From contig NZ_CP123622.1 of the NCBI RefSeq assembly GCF_029873255.1, positions 2,207,001 to 2,271,000 of the forward strand: a stretch of DNA of 64,000 nucleotides, in the 5' to 3' direction. Origin of the DNA: Pigmentibacter sp. JX0631 (GTDB lineage: Bacteria > Bdellovibrionota_B > Oligoflexia > Silvanigrellales > Silvanigrellaceae). The position numbers were made by a program, and so were the translations under genes. The notes under the pieces are model-generated. The model saw only the letters and a list, made by a program, of their open reading frames with translations. It was not told where the DNA came from and ran no database searches. Below, piece after piece: positions 6,923 to 15,464 of this stretch; the stretch's first letter is position 1, and the number at the start of each line of letters is the position of its first letter.

Positions 6923-8716
6923 ATGATGAAATGGTGGGGTTGGGGCGATCCTCAAAAAACTTTTCCAATGGACGATAAGCCAAATTTATGGAATTGGATT
7001 TGTGGTATTTTAAATTTAGATGCGAGTGATAAAACAGCAATACCTGTAACACGTGAACAAGTAAAATTACCTCAATTAAATTTAAATCAAGATTTTTTTC
7101 AAGAAATATCTCAATTATTGAAAAAAGAACAAATATTTACAAGTGAAGATGAAAGACTTTTGCATTCATATGGAAAGTCTTATGGAGATCTATTTTATGC
7201 GCGCAAGGGCATTGTAAAAAAAGCTCCTGATATTGTTCTTTATCCTGAAAGTCATGATGATGTTGAAAATATAATTAAACTGGCTCATTCCCACAATGTT
7301 TGTGTTGTCCCATTTGGAGGCGGAACTAATATTGTTGGGGGGGTTGATCCTCGTGATCAGACTATAACAAGTAAAGGTTTACGCTGTATTGTTTCATTAG
7401 ATATGAAAAGAATGAATCGTGTGGTTTCAATAGATACTCAATCAAATACAGCGGTTATTCAGGCAGGAGCTTTAGGTCCCATTTTGGAAGAGCAGCTCAA
7501 TGCAAAAGGCTGGTCACTTGGGCATTATCCTGATTCATTCGAGTACTCTACTTTGGGTGGTTGGTTGGCAACTCGTTCTGCAGGTATGCAATCCGATGCC
7601 TACGGAAAAATAGAGGATATGCTTGTTTCTTTAAAAATGGTAACACCTACAGGAACAGTAGTAACAAGAACAACTCCTGCTTCAAGTGCAGGTCCTGATT
7701 TAAACAGACTTGTTTTAGGATCCGAAGGTATTTTAGGTGTTATTACTGAAGCTACAATGCGAGTGCATAAAGCACCTGAAGTTAAAGATTATCGCGGATT
7801 TATTTTTCCCTCCTTCGAAAAAGGAATTGAAGCTATCCGGGAATGTTTGGAAAAAAACTGGATTCCAAGCATGATTCGTTTACAAGATGAATTTGAATCT
7901 CAACTAGCTTTTAATATGAAAACTCCGAAAAAGGGAATTGAAGCTATCATTCAAAAACAAGTGAAAAAGTTTTTGCTTGCAACAGGCTATCAAAAACCAT
8001 GTATTATGATTGTTGGATTTGAAGGTGATCTTAAAAATACTCAAGTTGTATCTAGTGAAGCTGTAAAAATTTTAAAGAAACACAGAGCATTTTCATTAGG
8101 AAAAAGTGTTGGTAAAACTTGGTCAAAAGATAAATTTAATGTTCCTTACCTTCGTGACTATATGATGGACTATGCTGTTATGGTTGATGTTGCAGAAACA
8201 GCAGCGGTTTGGTCAAAACTTCATAATGTATATCAAAGAACAATTGATGAAGTGAAAAAGCGTTTTGCTGAAGACGACAACGGAAAGCAAATGGGTTATA
8301 TAGGTTGTCATATTTCTCACACTTATCAGACAGGCGCTTGTCTTTACTTTACATACGCAACTAAACAGCAAGAAGGTAACGAGCTGGAACAATATTATGG
8401 GTACAAAAAATTAATAACAGATACTTTCTTACGTAACGGAGCTACTTTAACACATCATCATGCTGTCGGTTATGAACACGCACCTTGGATGGAGTCTGAA
8501 GTTTCTGCTACTGGTCTAAAAGCAATTAAAGCAATTAAAGATTCTTTAGATCCTAAAAACATTTGTAATCCAGGTAAAGTGTTACCTGTTGAAGAGGAAA
8601 TGAAACTAGGAGTGTTTGGAATTGACGCCCCTGACTTGGTTAATCAAAGTAAGAACAGAGCTAAAAAGAGAGCTGGGCAAGTAAGTCGCAATTTGAACGA
8701 AAATACGATTAGTTAA
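6923..8716 (+). CDS. FAD-binding oxidase family, probable alkyldihydroxyacetonephosphate synthase
   Basis: Predicted to exchange the acyl chain of acyl-DHAP for a fatty alcohol, forming the ether bond of alkyl lipids. The N-terminus MMKWWGWGDPQ matches the WWGWG opening of AGPS. The FAD-binding PCMH domain has VVPFGGGTNIVGGVDP (~131-146 of the longer frame) and FEYSTLGGWLATRSAGMQSD (~209-228). The C-terminal part carries the His cluster TLTHHHAVGYEHAPW and ends near DPKNICNPGKVL. The frame can also open at TTG 6902 or ATG 6905, but GATGAGG at 6907-6913 sits 9 nt before ATG 6923. The last 111 bp overlap the 3' end of the convergent SDR gene. D-lactate/glycolate oxidases are related, but the WWGWG motif favours AGPS. 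Confidence 0.8.
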   Translation: MMKWWGWGDPQKTFPMDDKPNLWNWICGILNLDASDKTAIPVTREQVKLPQLNLNQDFFQEISQLLKKEQIFTSEDERLLHSYGKSYGDLFYARKGIVKKAPDIVLYPESHDDVENIIKLAHSHNVCVVPFGGGTNIVGGVDPRDQTITSKGLRCIVSLDMKRMNRVVSIDTQSNTAVIQAGALGPILEEQLNAKGWSLGHYPDSFEYSTLGGWLATRSAGMQSDAYGKIEDMLVSLKMVTPTGTVVTRTTPASSAGPDLNRLVLGSEGILGVITEATMRVHKAPEVKDYRGFIFPSFEKGIEAIRECLEKNWIPSMIRLQDEFESQLAFNMKTPKKGIEAIIQKQVKKFLLATGYQKPCIMIVGFEGDLKNTQVVSSEAVKILKKHRAFSLGKSVGKTWSKDKFNVPYLRDYMMDYAVMVDVAETAAVWSKLHNVYQRTIDEVKKRFAEDDNGKQMGYIGCHISHTYQTGACLYFTYATKQQEGNELEQYYGYKKLITDTFLRNGATLTHHHAVGYEHAPWMESEVSATGLKAIKAIKDSLDPKNICNPGKVLPVEEEMKLGVFGIDAPDLVNQSKNRAKKRAGQVSRNLNENTIS

Positions 8717-9463
8717 TCCTGGAATACAAACAAGTTCTCCATTAAGTAACGAATTTAAGCCTTGTTCAGCAACTTCACGGGCAGACATGCCCGATGATTT
8801 TTCAATGATATTTTTATCTGAAAGTTCTTGAATTTTTGAGCGCGCTCGAAATTCAGTTTGAGTAATTCCAGGACATAAACAACAAACTTTAATACCAAAC
8901 TGTTTATTTTCATGGGCAATTGATGAGCTAAAGGAAAGAATAAAAGATTTGCAAGCTCCATAAACGGATTGATAAGGAACAGGCGAAAAAGAATAAACCG
9001 ATCCTACATTTAAGATAAATCCAAATTTATTTTTTTGCATATTTGGTAAGAGAAGTTTTGTAATACTAAGGGTAGTATTAACTTGAAGTTGAACTAAATC
9101 TAGCTCTTTTTGTAGATTAGTTTCATGAAATCCTCCATGTATTCCAAAACCAGCATTATTTATTAATAAATCTACAGATAAATTATGTTTTTCTAAGAAT
9201 TGAGCAATAACTTCAGTGCAATTTTGTTTAGAAAGATCAAGTGCAAGGGGATAAATTTTAGAACCATATTTATTAGATAAATTTTCTTCTAATTCTGATA
9301 GTTTTTGCAAATCTCTGGCAACAATAATAATATCATAACCTTTTTCGGCTAATAAATTTGTAAATGCGTATCCAATACCACTCGAAGCACCAGTGACAAA
9401 AGCTAGTTTTTTTCTTTTTACATTAATCACACTATTACTTATATTTTTCTTAAAAAAGTTCAT
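8606..9463 (-). CDS. short-chain dehydrogenase/reductase (SDR) family oxidoreductase
   Basis: NAD(P)H-dependent oxidoreductase of 285 aa. The Rossmann glycine motif TGASSGIG is at residues 24-31, NNAG at 102-105 and the catalytic triad at S155 (NVGSVYS), Y168 and K172 (YGACK). The C-terminal ~50 residues are hydrophobic and could bind a membrane or acyl substrate. It starts 1 nt after the stop of the upstream acyltransferase, so the two form an operon. With alkyl-DHAP synthase beside it, a role in reducing acyl- or alkyl-DHAP is plausible (the animal enzyme is also an SDR), but the sequence alone does not fix the substrate. Its 3' end overlaps the convergent neighbour by 111 bp. Confidence 0.85.
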   Translation of the reverse strand: MNFFKKNISNSVINVKRKKLAFVTGASSGIGYAFTNLLAEKGYDIIIVARDLQKLSELEENLSNKYGSKIYPLALDLSKQNCTEVIAQFLEKHNLSVDLLINNAGFGIHGGFHETNLQKELDLVQLQVNTTLSITKLLLPNMQKNKFGFILNVGSVYSFSPVPYQSVYGACKSFILSFSSSIAHENKQFGIKVCCLCPGITQTEFRARSKIQELSDKNIIEKSSGMSAREVAEQGLNSLLNGELVCIPGLTNRIFVQIATYLPSSLFSSVLTLINQVRGVNSKHS

Positions 9464-9464
9464 T

Positions 9465-10295
9465 TTATTTTATTATTCCTGACTTATAAGTATTGAAGTA
9501 TTCATTCTCTTGTGTCTTTATTTGTTTCGCTATTTGATTCACTATCTCTCCGCATCCCTCTCTACCCTCTAAATTTGTTTGAGGTTGGATGAGTTTTAAA
9601 TCAATATAGAAATTTGAATTTTTTAGTGGGTAATTTGAGTAAGTTTCTTGCTTATCGCCTCTAACATAAATGCAAAGAACCCTACAATTAGGAACATTTT
9701 GAATGATTTTTCCAACTCCATAGGTCATTTGCTTTTCTTCAAATTTTCCAGTCCTACTTCTTTTTCCTTCAGGAAAAATAGTAATAATTTCTCCTTTTAA
9801 CAACAAATTTTTGCAAATTGAAAGAATTTCATTGTGATGTGAAGATGATGCATCTCTATGAATAAAAATACACTTAGCTAAAAAAGCAATCGTCCGAAAA
9901 TGCCATTTTTTTCCAAAAAAATCTCCAGCTGGTAAATTCCATGAAAAATATTTGTAATTAAATTGATACCAATAATTTGGAGCAAGAGCCCAGATAATTA
10001 AACAAGAATCAATAAAGGTTAGGTGATTAGCACAAATTACTAATGGTTTATTTTCTTTTATAATTTCTTTAAATTGAGTACGAATTTTTTTTATATTTTC
10101 AATTTTGTATTGCATAATAAATTTAAAGATAAATATGATGGAATAACAAAAAGGTATTAATAGTAAAAAGCTTATTGACTTTTGGAAAAAAAGTCTTTGA
10201 TCGGTATACGAAACAATGGGTGGAGATTTAATTATCTCTTTTTCACTGGTTGGAATAAATTGTGTCGATGATTTAGAATTTTCTTTTTCTAGCAT
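9465..10295 (-). CDS. 1-acyl-glycerol-3-phosphate acyltransferase-like (PlsC superfamily)
   Basis: A 276-aa membrane-associated acyltransferase. A hydrophobic segment at ~38-60 is followed by the catalytic H-x4-D motif in NHLTFID (~112-118). The substrate-binding block FPEGKRSRTGKF lies near residues 185-196, and a CIYVRGD segment follows. The gene ends 1 nt before the SDR start. Known members acylate glycerol-3-phosphate, lysophosphatidate or DHAP; the neighbouring alkyl-DHAP synthase makes a DHAP acyltransferase role attractive but unproven. ATG at 10295 is preceded by AGGAGGA, a strong ribosome-binding site. Confidence 0.82.
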   Translation of the reverse strand: MLEKENSKSSTQFIPTSEKEIIKSPPIVSYTDQRLFFQKSISFLLLIPFCYSIIFIFKFIMQYKIENIKKIRTQFKEIIKENKPLVICANHLTFIDSCLIIWALAPNYWYQFNYKYFSWNLPAGDFFGKKWHFRTIAFLAKCIFIHRDASSSHHNEILSICKNLLLKGEIITIFPEGKRSRTGKFEEKQMTYGVGKIIQNVPNCRVLCIYVRGDKQETYSNYPLKNSNFYIDLKLIQPQTNLEGREGCGEIVNQIAKQIKTQENEYFNTYKSGIIK

Positions 10296-10538
10296 CTAAA
10301 AAGTCCTCCTTTTATTGCATTGGTTATATTATTTGATCTATATATATGAGTAAATATGCAAAATTAAAAAAAAGTGGAAGTATAGATTAAAACAGTATTT
10401 CATTTTGATTACCTAAAAATAAAATGATTTTGGGACACTGATTTAAGTCTTGATCTTAAAATGACAATATGATTTTGTTGATCGTTGGTTATGTGCATCT
10501 TACCTTAAAAATTTGGCTAGCATAGGGTTTTGCTTTAA

Positions 10539-12239
10539 ATGGATAAAAAAATTTATAAACAACTTATTTTTTGTGGTCTTTCATTTAATTCATTAATTTT
10601 AATAAGTTGCGTTTCTCAGCCCAAAGTAAAAACATTTTCCCAAACTTTTTCATGTCAACCGGATCCTTCCTTGTCAGAGAAAAACTACCCTCTTTGTCAT
10701 AATACAACTGAGGATGATCAATTTTGTCAAATAAAACTAGAGAATTTAAAACCAACCCAGTTCAATTTTGCCGAGGATTATGTAAAACATAATTTTAAGT
10801 TTTTTGCCAATAAACCTTCTGAATATCAAAGTTACTTATGCAAGAACCCAATAGATATCGTAATAGGTTCAAAAGCTGACTCAGGATTTTACATAGCAGA
10901 TGGGCATCATCGAGTAAAAATAATTGAATACTTTCGCAATAATCTTTCGACAGATTTTACTATAACAGCAAAGGTAATCAAAAATTATTATCTGGTAAGT
11001 CCAAATTTAAAGCCAAATGAATTTTGGAATTCAATGCAAGTCGATAATTTTGTTTATCTCAAAGATAAAGGTGTGCAAAAAGAGCCGAATGATCTTCCTA
11101 AAACTATTTCAGATATGACTAATGATCCTTATCTTTCACTTGTGTCTTATATTAGAGATGACAAACAAAAATATTGTTTTGATACGCAATTGTCATCCTT
11201 TCAAAACTATGGGGAACTTCATTGGGCAGAGTATTTTAGAAATCACAAAGGCTTAGATGCTTATAATGATAATAAAATATACAGTTACTATAAAAATCGC
11301 ATTATATATTTTGGTGGGAAAAATGCCGAGAAGAAAAAAAATATTTGTAAATCATTAGAAGCGGCAAACTTACCAGGATATTTTAATTCCAGTAAGTCAA
11401 CACCTACTTTAGTTATTGATAGTTTTGGTGCAACAGGGGAAGTTAAAAGTTTTCGAACAATGAAAATGTTAGAAAAAGTTCAAAGTATAAATCATCGAGG
11501 ATTAAATAAATTAAAAGCTTCAGGCAGTGGGCAATTTTCTGAAAATCAATTGGCTTGGATTAAAATGAATACTGCTGAAAATTTAGTAGTTGTAGATTTG
11601 CGACAAGAATCGCATGGTTTTATCAATGGTAATCCTGTTACTTGGACAGCGCCTTTAAATTGGGCAAATAAAGGTGAATTAAAAAATAATATAATAGTTG
11701 ATGAGTCTGTCAGACTGAATGAACTTTTATTTCAAGATCGTATTGCTATACCAACTGCAAGAAATTATAAAATAAACAATTTTAAAATATCTGATTTTGT
11801 TAAATTAGAAATTCAAAGTATATCGCGTGAAGATGAATTAACAGAAAAAAATAAAATTGGTTATTATAGAATTACGGTTTCTGATCACTCAAAACCTACA
11901 GATGATAATGTGGAAGATTTTTTAAATTTTTATAAATCTTTAAAGGATGAACAATGGGTTCACTTTCATTGTCGTGCAGGTAAAGGGAGAACAACAACTT
12001 TCTTAGCTATGTATGATATGTTGAAAAATGCTAATCAAGTTTCTTTTCAAGAAATAATTAAAAGACAATCTGCCATAGAACCTTTTTATAATTTACAAGA
12101 TTTTAAGAAAGGTAACAAAAAAACTTTAAAACTCGATAGATATCAATTTTTAAAAAGTTTTTATTTATATGCGAAAGATATGCAAGGTGGATACAATGGG
12201 ACGTGGAAACAATGGAAAGCGAGTCATAAACTACAATAA
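10539..12239 (+). CDS. lipoprotein with ParB-like domain fused to PTP-like phytase domain
   Basis: A 566-aa predicted lipoprotein: basic start, hydrophobic stretch and lipobox LISC (Cys ~24). Residues ~70-260 resemble the ParB-like family, with DIVIGSKADSGFYIADGHHR (D121-GHHR ending at R125). Residues ~290-550 match cysteine phytases of the PTP fold: VVDLRQESHGFING (D353) and NWANKG, then the P-loop HCRAGKGRTTT with C478 and R484. Such enzymes remove phosphate from myo-inositol hexakisphosphate or related inositol phosphates. The lipobox places it in the envelope, where it could act on environmental or host phytate. It is transcribed away from the acyltransferase-SDR operon. The function of the ParB-like part in an exported protein is unknown. 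Confidence 0.8.
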   Translation: MDKKIYKQLIFCGLSFNSLILISCVSQPKVKTFSQTFSCQPDPSLSEKNYPLCHNTTEDDQFCQIKLENLKPTQFNFAEDYVKHNFKFFANKPSEYQSYLCKNPIDIVIGSKADSGFYIADGHHRVKIIEYFRNNLSTDFTITAKVIKNYYLVSPNLKPNEFWNSMQVDNFVYLKDKGVQKEPNDLPKTISDMTNDPYLSLVSYIRDDKQKYCFDTQLSSFQNYGELHWAEYFRNHKGLDAYNDNKIYSYYKNRIIYFGGKNAEKKKNICKSLEAANLPGYFNSSKSTPTLVIDSFGATGEVKSFRTMKMLEKVQSINHRGLNKLKASGSGQFSENQLAWIKMNTAENLVVVDLRQESHGFINGNPVTWTAPLNWANKGELKNNIIVDESVRLNELLFQDRIAIPTARNYKINNFKISDFVKLEIQSISREDELTEKNKIGYYRITVSDHSKPTDDNVEDFLNFYKSLKDEQWVHFHCRAGKGRTTTFLAMYDMLKNANQVSFQEIIKRQSAIEPFYNLQDFKKGNKKTLKLDRYQFLKSFYLYAKDMQGGYNGTWKQWKASHKLQ

Positions 12240-12259
12240 TATTTTGAATTATTAATTGT

Positions 12260-13753
12260 TTATTTTTTGTTTCCTTTTTTTCCACTTGTTAAAGCTTTTA
12301 ATTGCGGAAGGCACCACTGATTTAATCCTGGAATGTGAACTTCACTCCAATATTTTTCCCATTTTATATCAGTAGGAGTGTATGAAAATTCTTCTTCTGT
12401 TACTCTGTGATTTAATAAGTTGTCTGATTTAAAAGTATAATTATAATCATAAATAAAAGGTTTATATACTTTCATTATTGTATCAATTGTTTTTGCTTTT
12501 CTTTTTATAGTAGATACGGCGGACTCTATCCCAAATTTTGCAATAATTTTTGCTGAATTTTTATCAACTTTTATTTTATCAAAGAGAAATGAAACGGTTT
12601 TTTCAATACGATTGATATTTGTGCCTGATAAAATGTGTTGTGGAGTTATAAATTTTGGTTTTGAAGGTGGTAGAAGAAGGTAAGATAGAGATTTTTTTTG
12701 ATTTTGTCTAAAATAGTTACAGACATATTCTGAAGCTAACGCAACTGACAACGGATTAATTGAGGAAGTTGAACTTTGATAAACAGGTGAGTGTTTTCCA
12801 GCAAGTAAAGCAGAGGCAACAATTGTTAATCCTTTTGCTACATAATCAACAGGAATAATATCTAAATTGTGATTAGGCTTAGCTACAATATGTCTGTATC
12901 TAGTACTAAACATTTGAATAAAAGGTGCTGTGCCATTAAAATCTTCATTCCAACCAGGGAAAGGATATTTTTCTGCAGACTCAACGATGCTGGGACGAAA
13001 AATACTTAAACGTTCTGTTGGAATTCTGTTACTTAAAACAGCTTCTCCTAAACCTTTTGTATAGGTGTATGTATTAGGCCAGCCAAGACGTTCTGCTCTT
13101 AAAGTACCAATCTTAACTAATTCTTTATCGCTAGCATTTCTTGATCGCATAGCTTGAGCTTCTTGAATACCCCATTTTATTTCTTCTTCAGCAGAAAAAT
13201 TTGTTCCATTAGGAGAAATATCTTTTATGGCTTGTTCGGGAACAATTCCATCAGCCATACCCGCAACATAGCAAGTCGATATATGTAGTAATTTTGCTTT
13301 TTTTGTTGACAAAATAAAATCAGCAACAATTTTTGTACTTTCAGAATTGGATTTCAACATTTGATCTAATGGAGCAAAAAATCTTAAATCAGCAGCAAAG
13401 TTAACTGCTAAATCAACTTCATTTTGTAACGATTCTAAAATATTATTAGGCAAATTAAAATTTTCACAACAAACATTTCCAGTAACAACTTCTATTTTTT
13501 TTAGTTTACTTAGTTCACTGCCGTAAATATTTCTTAAATTACTAAAAACGGGTGATTTAGCATAAATTTCTTCAAAACGTGTATAACCACACTTTCCTTT
13601 TTCAGATCTTACTAGAATTATAACTTTTTTAATTTTTGGAATATACTCTAAGAGCATGGATATCCAGACTTTACTTATAAATCCACTCCCTCCAATAATT
13701 AATATTGTTTTACCTTCTATAATACGATGAATGGAGAGATTAGATATTGTCAT
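12260..13753 (-). CDS. fatty acyl-CoA reductase-like protein (male-sterility NAD-binding family)
   Basis: Extended SDR of 497 aa resembling alcohol-forming fatty acyl-CoA reductases. Visible are the nucleotide-binding ILIIGGSGFISKVW (~17-30, with Ser where the third Gly of GxxGxxG is usual), LLHISTCYVAG (~155-165) and the catalytic Y-x3-K as Y229-TYT-K233. A specificity region with IFRPSIVES follows, and the C-terminal ~150 residues are FAR-like. Such enzymes make the fatty alcohol used by alkyl-DHAP synthase, whose gene is 3.5 kb away. It is convergent with the phytase gene (20 bp apart). The altered third glycine may change cofactor preference. A different carboxylic-acid reductase substrate is possible. 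Confidence 0.75.
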   Translation of the reverse strand: MTISNLSIHRIIEGKTILIIGGSGFISKVWISMLLEYIPKIKKVIILVRSEKGKCGYTRFEEIYAKSPVFSNLRNIYGSELSKLKKIEVVTGNVCCENFNLPNNILESLQNEVDLAVNFAADLRFFAPLDQMLKSNSESTKIVADFILSTKKAKLLHISTCYVAGMADGIVPEQAIKDISPNGTNFSAEEEIKWGIQEAQAMRSRNASDKELVKIGTLRAERLGWPNTYTYTKGLGEAVLSNRIPTERLSIFRPSIVESAEKYPFPGWNEDFNGTAPFIQMFSTRYRHIVAKPNHNLDIIPVDYVAKGLTIVASALLAGKHSPVYQSSTSSINPLSVALASEYVCNYFRQNQKKSLSYLLLPPSKPKFITPQHILSGTNINRIEKTVSFLFDKIKVDKNSAKIIAKFGIESAVSTIKRKAKTIDTIMKVYKPFIYDYNYTFKSDNLLNHRVTEEEFSYTPTDIKWEKYWSEVHIPGLNQWCLPQLKALTSGKKGNKK

Positions 13754-13905
13754 ATATGGTACCCTTTCTTGTACTCAAAATCCTCTGAACAACATTGAGC
13801 TGATATTGATACATATGTGGAATGTTTCATTTCATTTTGCACAATGCTGTAATATACAAGGTTGTCATATTGCTATGAGTCTTTCAAGCTTTATGTTTGG
13901 TATTC

Positions 13906-14928
13906 TTAAAATTGCCAACTTCCACCAAGATTGATGTATGGCGCAATCCACTGACGTTGCGGAAGATCTGCATCGGAATTTCCAGACTGAGTAGTATTAA
14001 CTGTGCTAGTAGATACATCAATTCCTAAACTTGTAAGTAAACTAAAACGTCCCGATTTTGTTCCTTCTGCAGATTCAAATCCACCAGTAGCAGCAATTCT
14101 TATTCCGAAGTTTTGTTCTGTTTTTTGTAAGGAAACATTATTATAATTAAAACTAAAATTATTTTGAAAATAAAATGGTTCTAAATGTGCATAGAGTCTA
14201 ATAGGTGCACTTAAACCAGTTTGCTGACTGCTCCAATTCACAAGTTCTATATCAGCGGGAAGAGATACTTGATAAGTCGGATACTTTTGTGACTGTCTAT
14301 AAAAGTAACTAGCATTATCATTAAAAGTTCCATGCGAATTAGAATCTTTACTAATTGAATTTTGATTATTTGTCGTAGCATTTCCAGAGAAAAATGCACT
14401 AAATGAAATTCCTTGAGTATAAAGAGAAGTAATTGTCTGAGAATAATTTATTTTTGTAGTAATTCCTTGGCTAGTAATGCTTATTCCATTATTATCATAG
14501 TTTAATCTACGATATCCAATTTGTGCGTTCATAAAAATTTTATTGTCGACATCGCGTAATATTTGGAATCCACCAAAAGCATCGATTAAATAAAAACTTC
14601 CGCCTTTCCAATTAGGATCCCAATATTGTCTAAATGGTGCATAAGCCATTCCAAAAGCATCTCCACCAAGAACAATTCCTCTTGTTAAACCTAAAATACA
14701 TTGTTCATAACTACAGAAAATTTCTGCTTCATCAGGATAAGAAGAAGGAGATAAACGCATAGCGGATAATGAACGAGGACGAGCATTTACAAAAGGTGAA
14801 ATACCTTCAGAATAATCTGGAGATTGTTGATAAACAGGTCTTCCATCGTTTTGGGCAAATGCTTCAATTTGTGTACCTCCCAAAAATGTAATTAAACTGA
14901 CATATTTTGCAAATTTTACTTTGTTCAT
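13906..14928 (-). CDS. exported protein of unknown function, probable outer-membrane beta-barrel
   Basis: I do not recognise the family. The start is taken at ATG 14928 (MNKVKFAKYVSLIT) because AGGGGA lies just upstream; a TTG 15 bp further out is less likely. A signal peptide ends near EAFAQ (~residue 25). The mature part is rich in Ser, Asn, Gln, Tyr and alternating polar/hydrophobic strands. It ends in GGSWQF, and a terminal aromatic residue, often Phe, is typical of BAM-assembled outer-membrane barrels. Two Cys close together (EIFCSYEQCILG, ~residues 70-80) could form a disulfide. The gene is divergent from the methyltransferase operon and 150 bp upstream of the reductase on the same strand. 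Confidence 0.55.
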   Translation of the reverse strand: MNKVKFAKYVSLITFLGGTQIEAFAQNDGRPVYQQSPDYSEGISPFVNARPRSLSAMRLSPSSYPDEAEIFCSYEQCILGLTRGIVLGGDAFGMAYAPFRQYWDPNWKGGSFYLIDAFGGFQILRDVDNKIFMNAQIGYRRLNYDNNGISITSQGITTKINYSQTITSLYTQGISFSAFFSGNATTNNQNSISKDSNSHGTFNDNASYFYRQSQKYPTYQVSLPADIELVNWSSQQTGLSAPIRLYAHLEPFYFQNNFSFNYNNVSLQKTEQNFGIRIAATGGFESAEGTKSGRFSLLTSLGIDVSTSTVNTTQSGNSDADLPQRQWIAPYINLGGSWQF

Positions 14929-15155
14929 ATTTTCCCCTATCAATAAACTGCGATAAAACTATCTTTCAGAGTCAATTTCTGACTTTTCAAAAAGTCTTTA
15001 TACAGGTATTTTTTCAGAGTAACAATTTATATACTAAACATTCATAGTGATTTTAAAATATGCCGAATGTTCATAATTGTTGTTAATTTGAAAATGATAT
15101 TTGATTGTGTCATATTAACAAAAATGTATATTCGGGCTTAACACGGAGGTTATTA

Positions 15156-15464
15156 TTGAGTATGCTGTTTTCCTTAGATTATTTTTTGCAACTTAATCTT
15201 CCTAATGATGTTTTCCCATTTATGATTGTTTTTTATTGGATCATTTGTGGTGCAATAGTTCAATCATTTTTTATAAAAATTGATAAATATCTTCCAAATT
15301 CAAATTTTAGTCATACTATAGAAACTAGTATAACAAGAAGATTGTTCTATTTTATATGTGGTGGAGCAATATTACCAATGCTAGTTGCATTATTGCCACC
15401 AATTTTTGCACTTGGTTATTTAGCTAAAATATTAGAAGAAAAAGAATACAGGAAAAAGACATGA
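15156..15464 (+). CDS. small integral membrane protein, unknown function
   Basis: About 102 aa when started at TTG 15156 (GGAGG at 15145-15149, 6 nt away); ATG 15162 is the alternative. Two or three hydrophobic segments are visible: PFMIVFYWIICGAIVQSFF, then LFYFICGGAILPMLVALLPP and the adjoining IFALGYLAKIL. The C-terminus is charged (EEKEYRKKT). No family is recognised. Its stop overlaps the start of the large methyltransferase (ATGA, 15461-15464), so the two are probably translationally coupled and functionally linked. Confidence 0.65.
   Translation: MSMLFSLDYFLQLNLPNDVFPFMIVFYWIICGAIVQSFFIKIDKYLPNSNFSHTIETSITRRLFYFICGGAILPMLVALLPPIFALGYLAKILEEKEYRKKT

Noticed and set aside
13731-13934. 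67-codon plus-strand ORF between the reductase and the outer-membrane-type gene
   Set aside because: It overlaps both neighbouring genes antisense, has no ribosome-binding site and no recognisable features.
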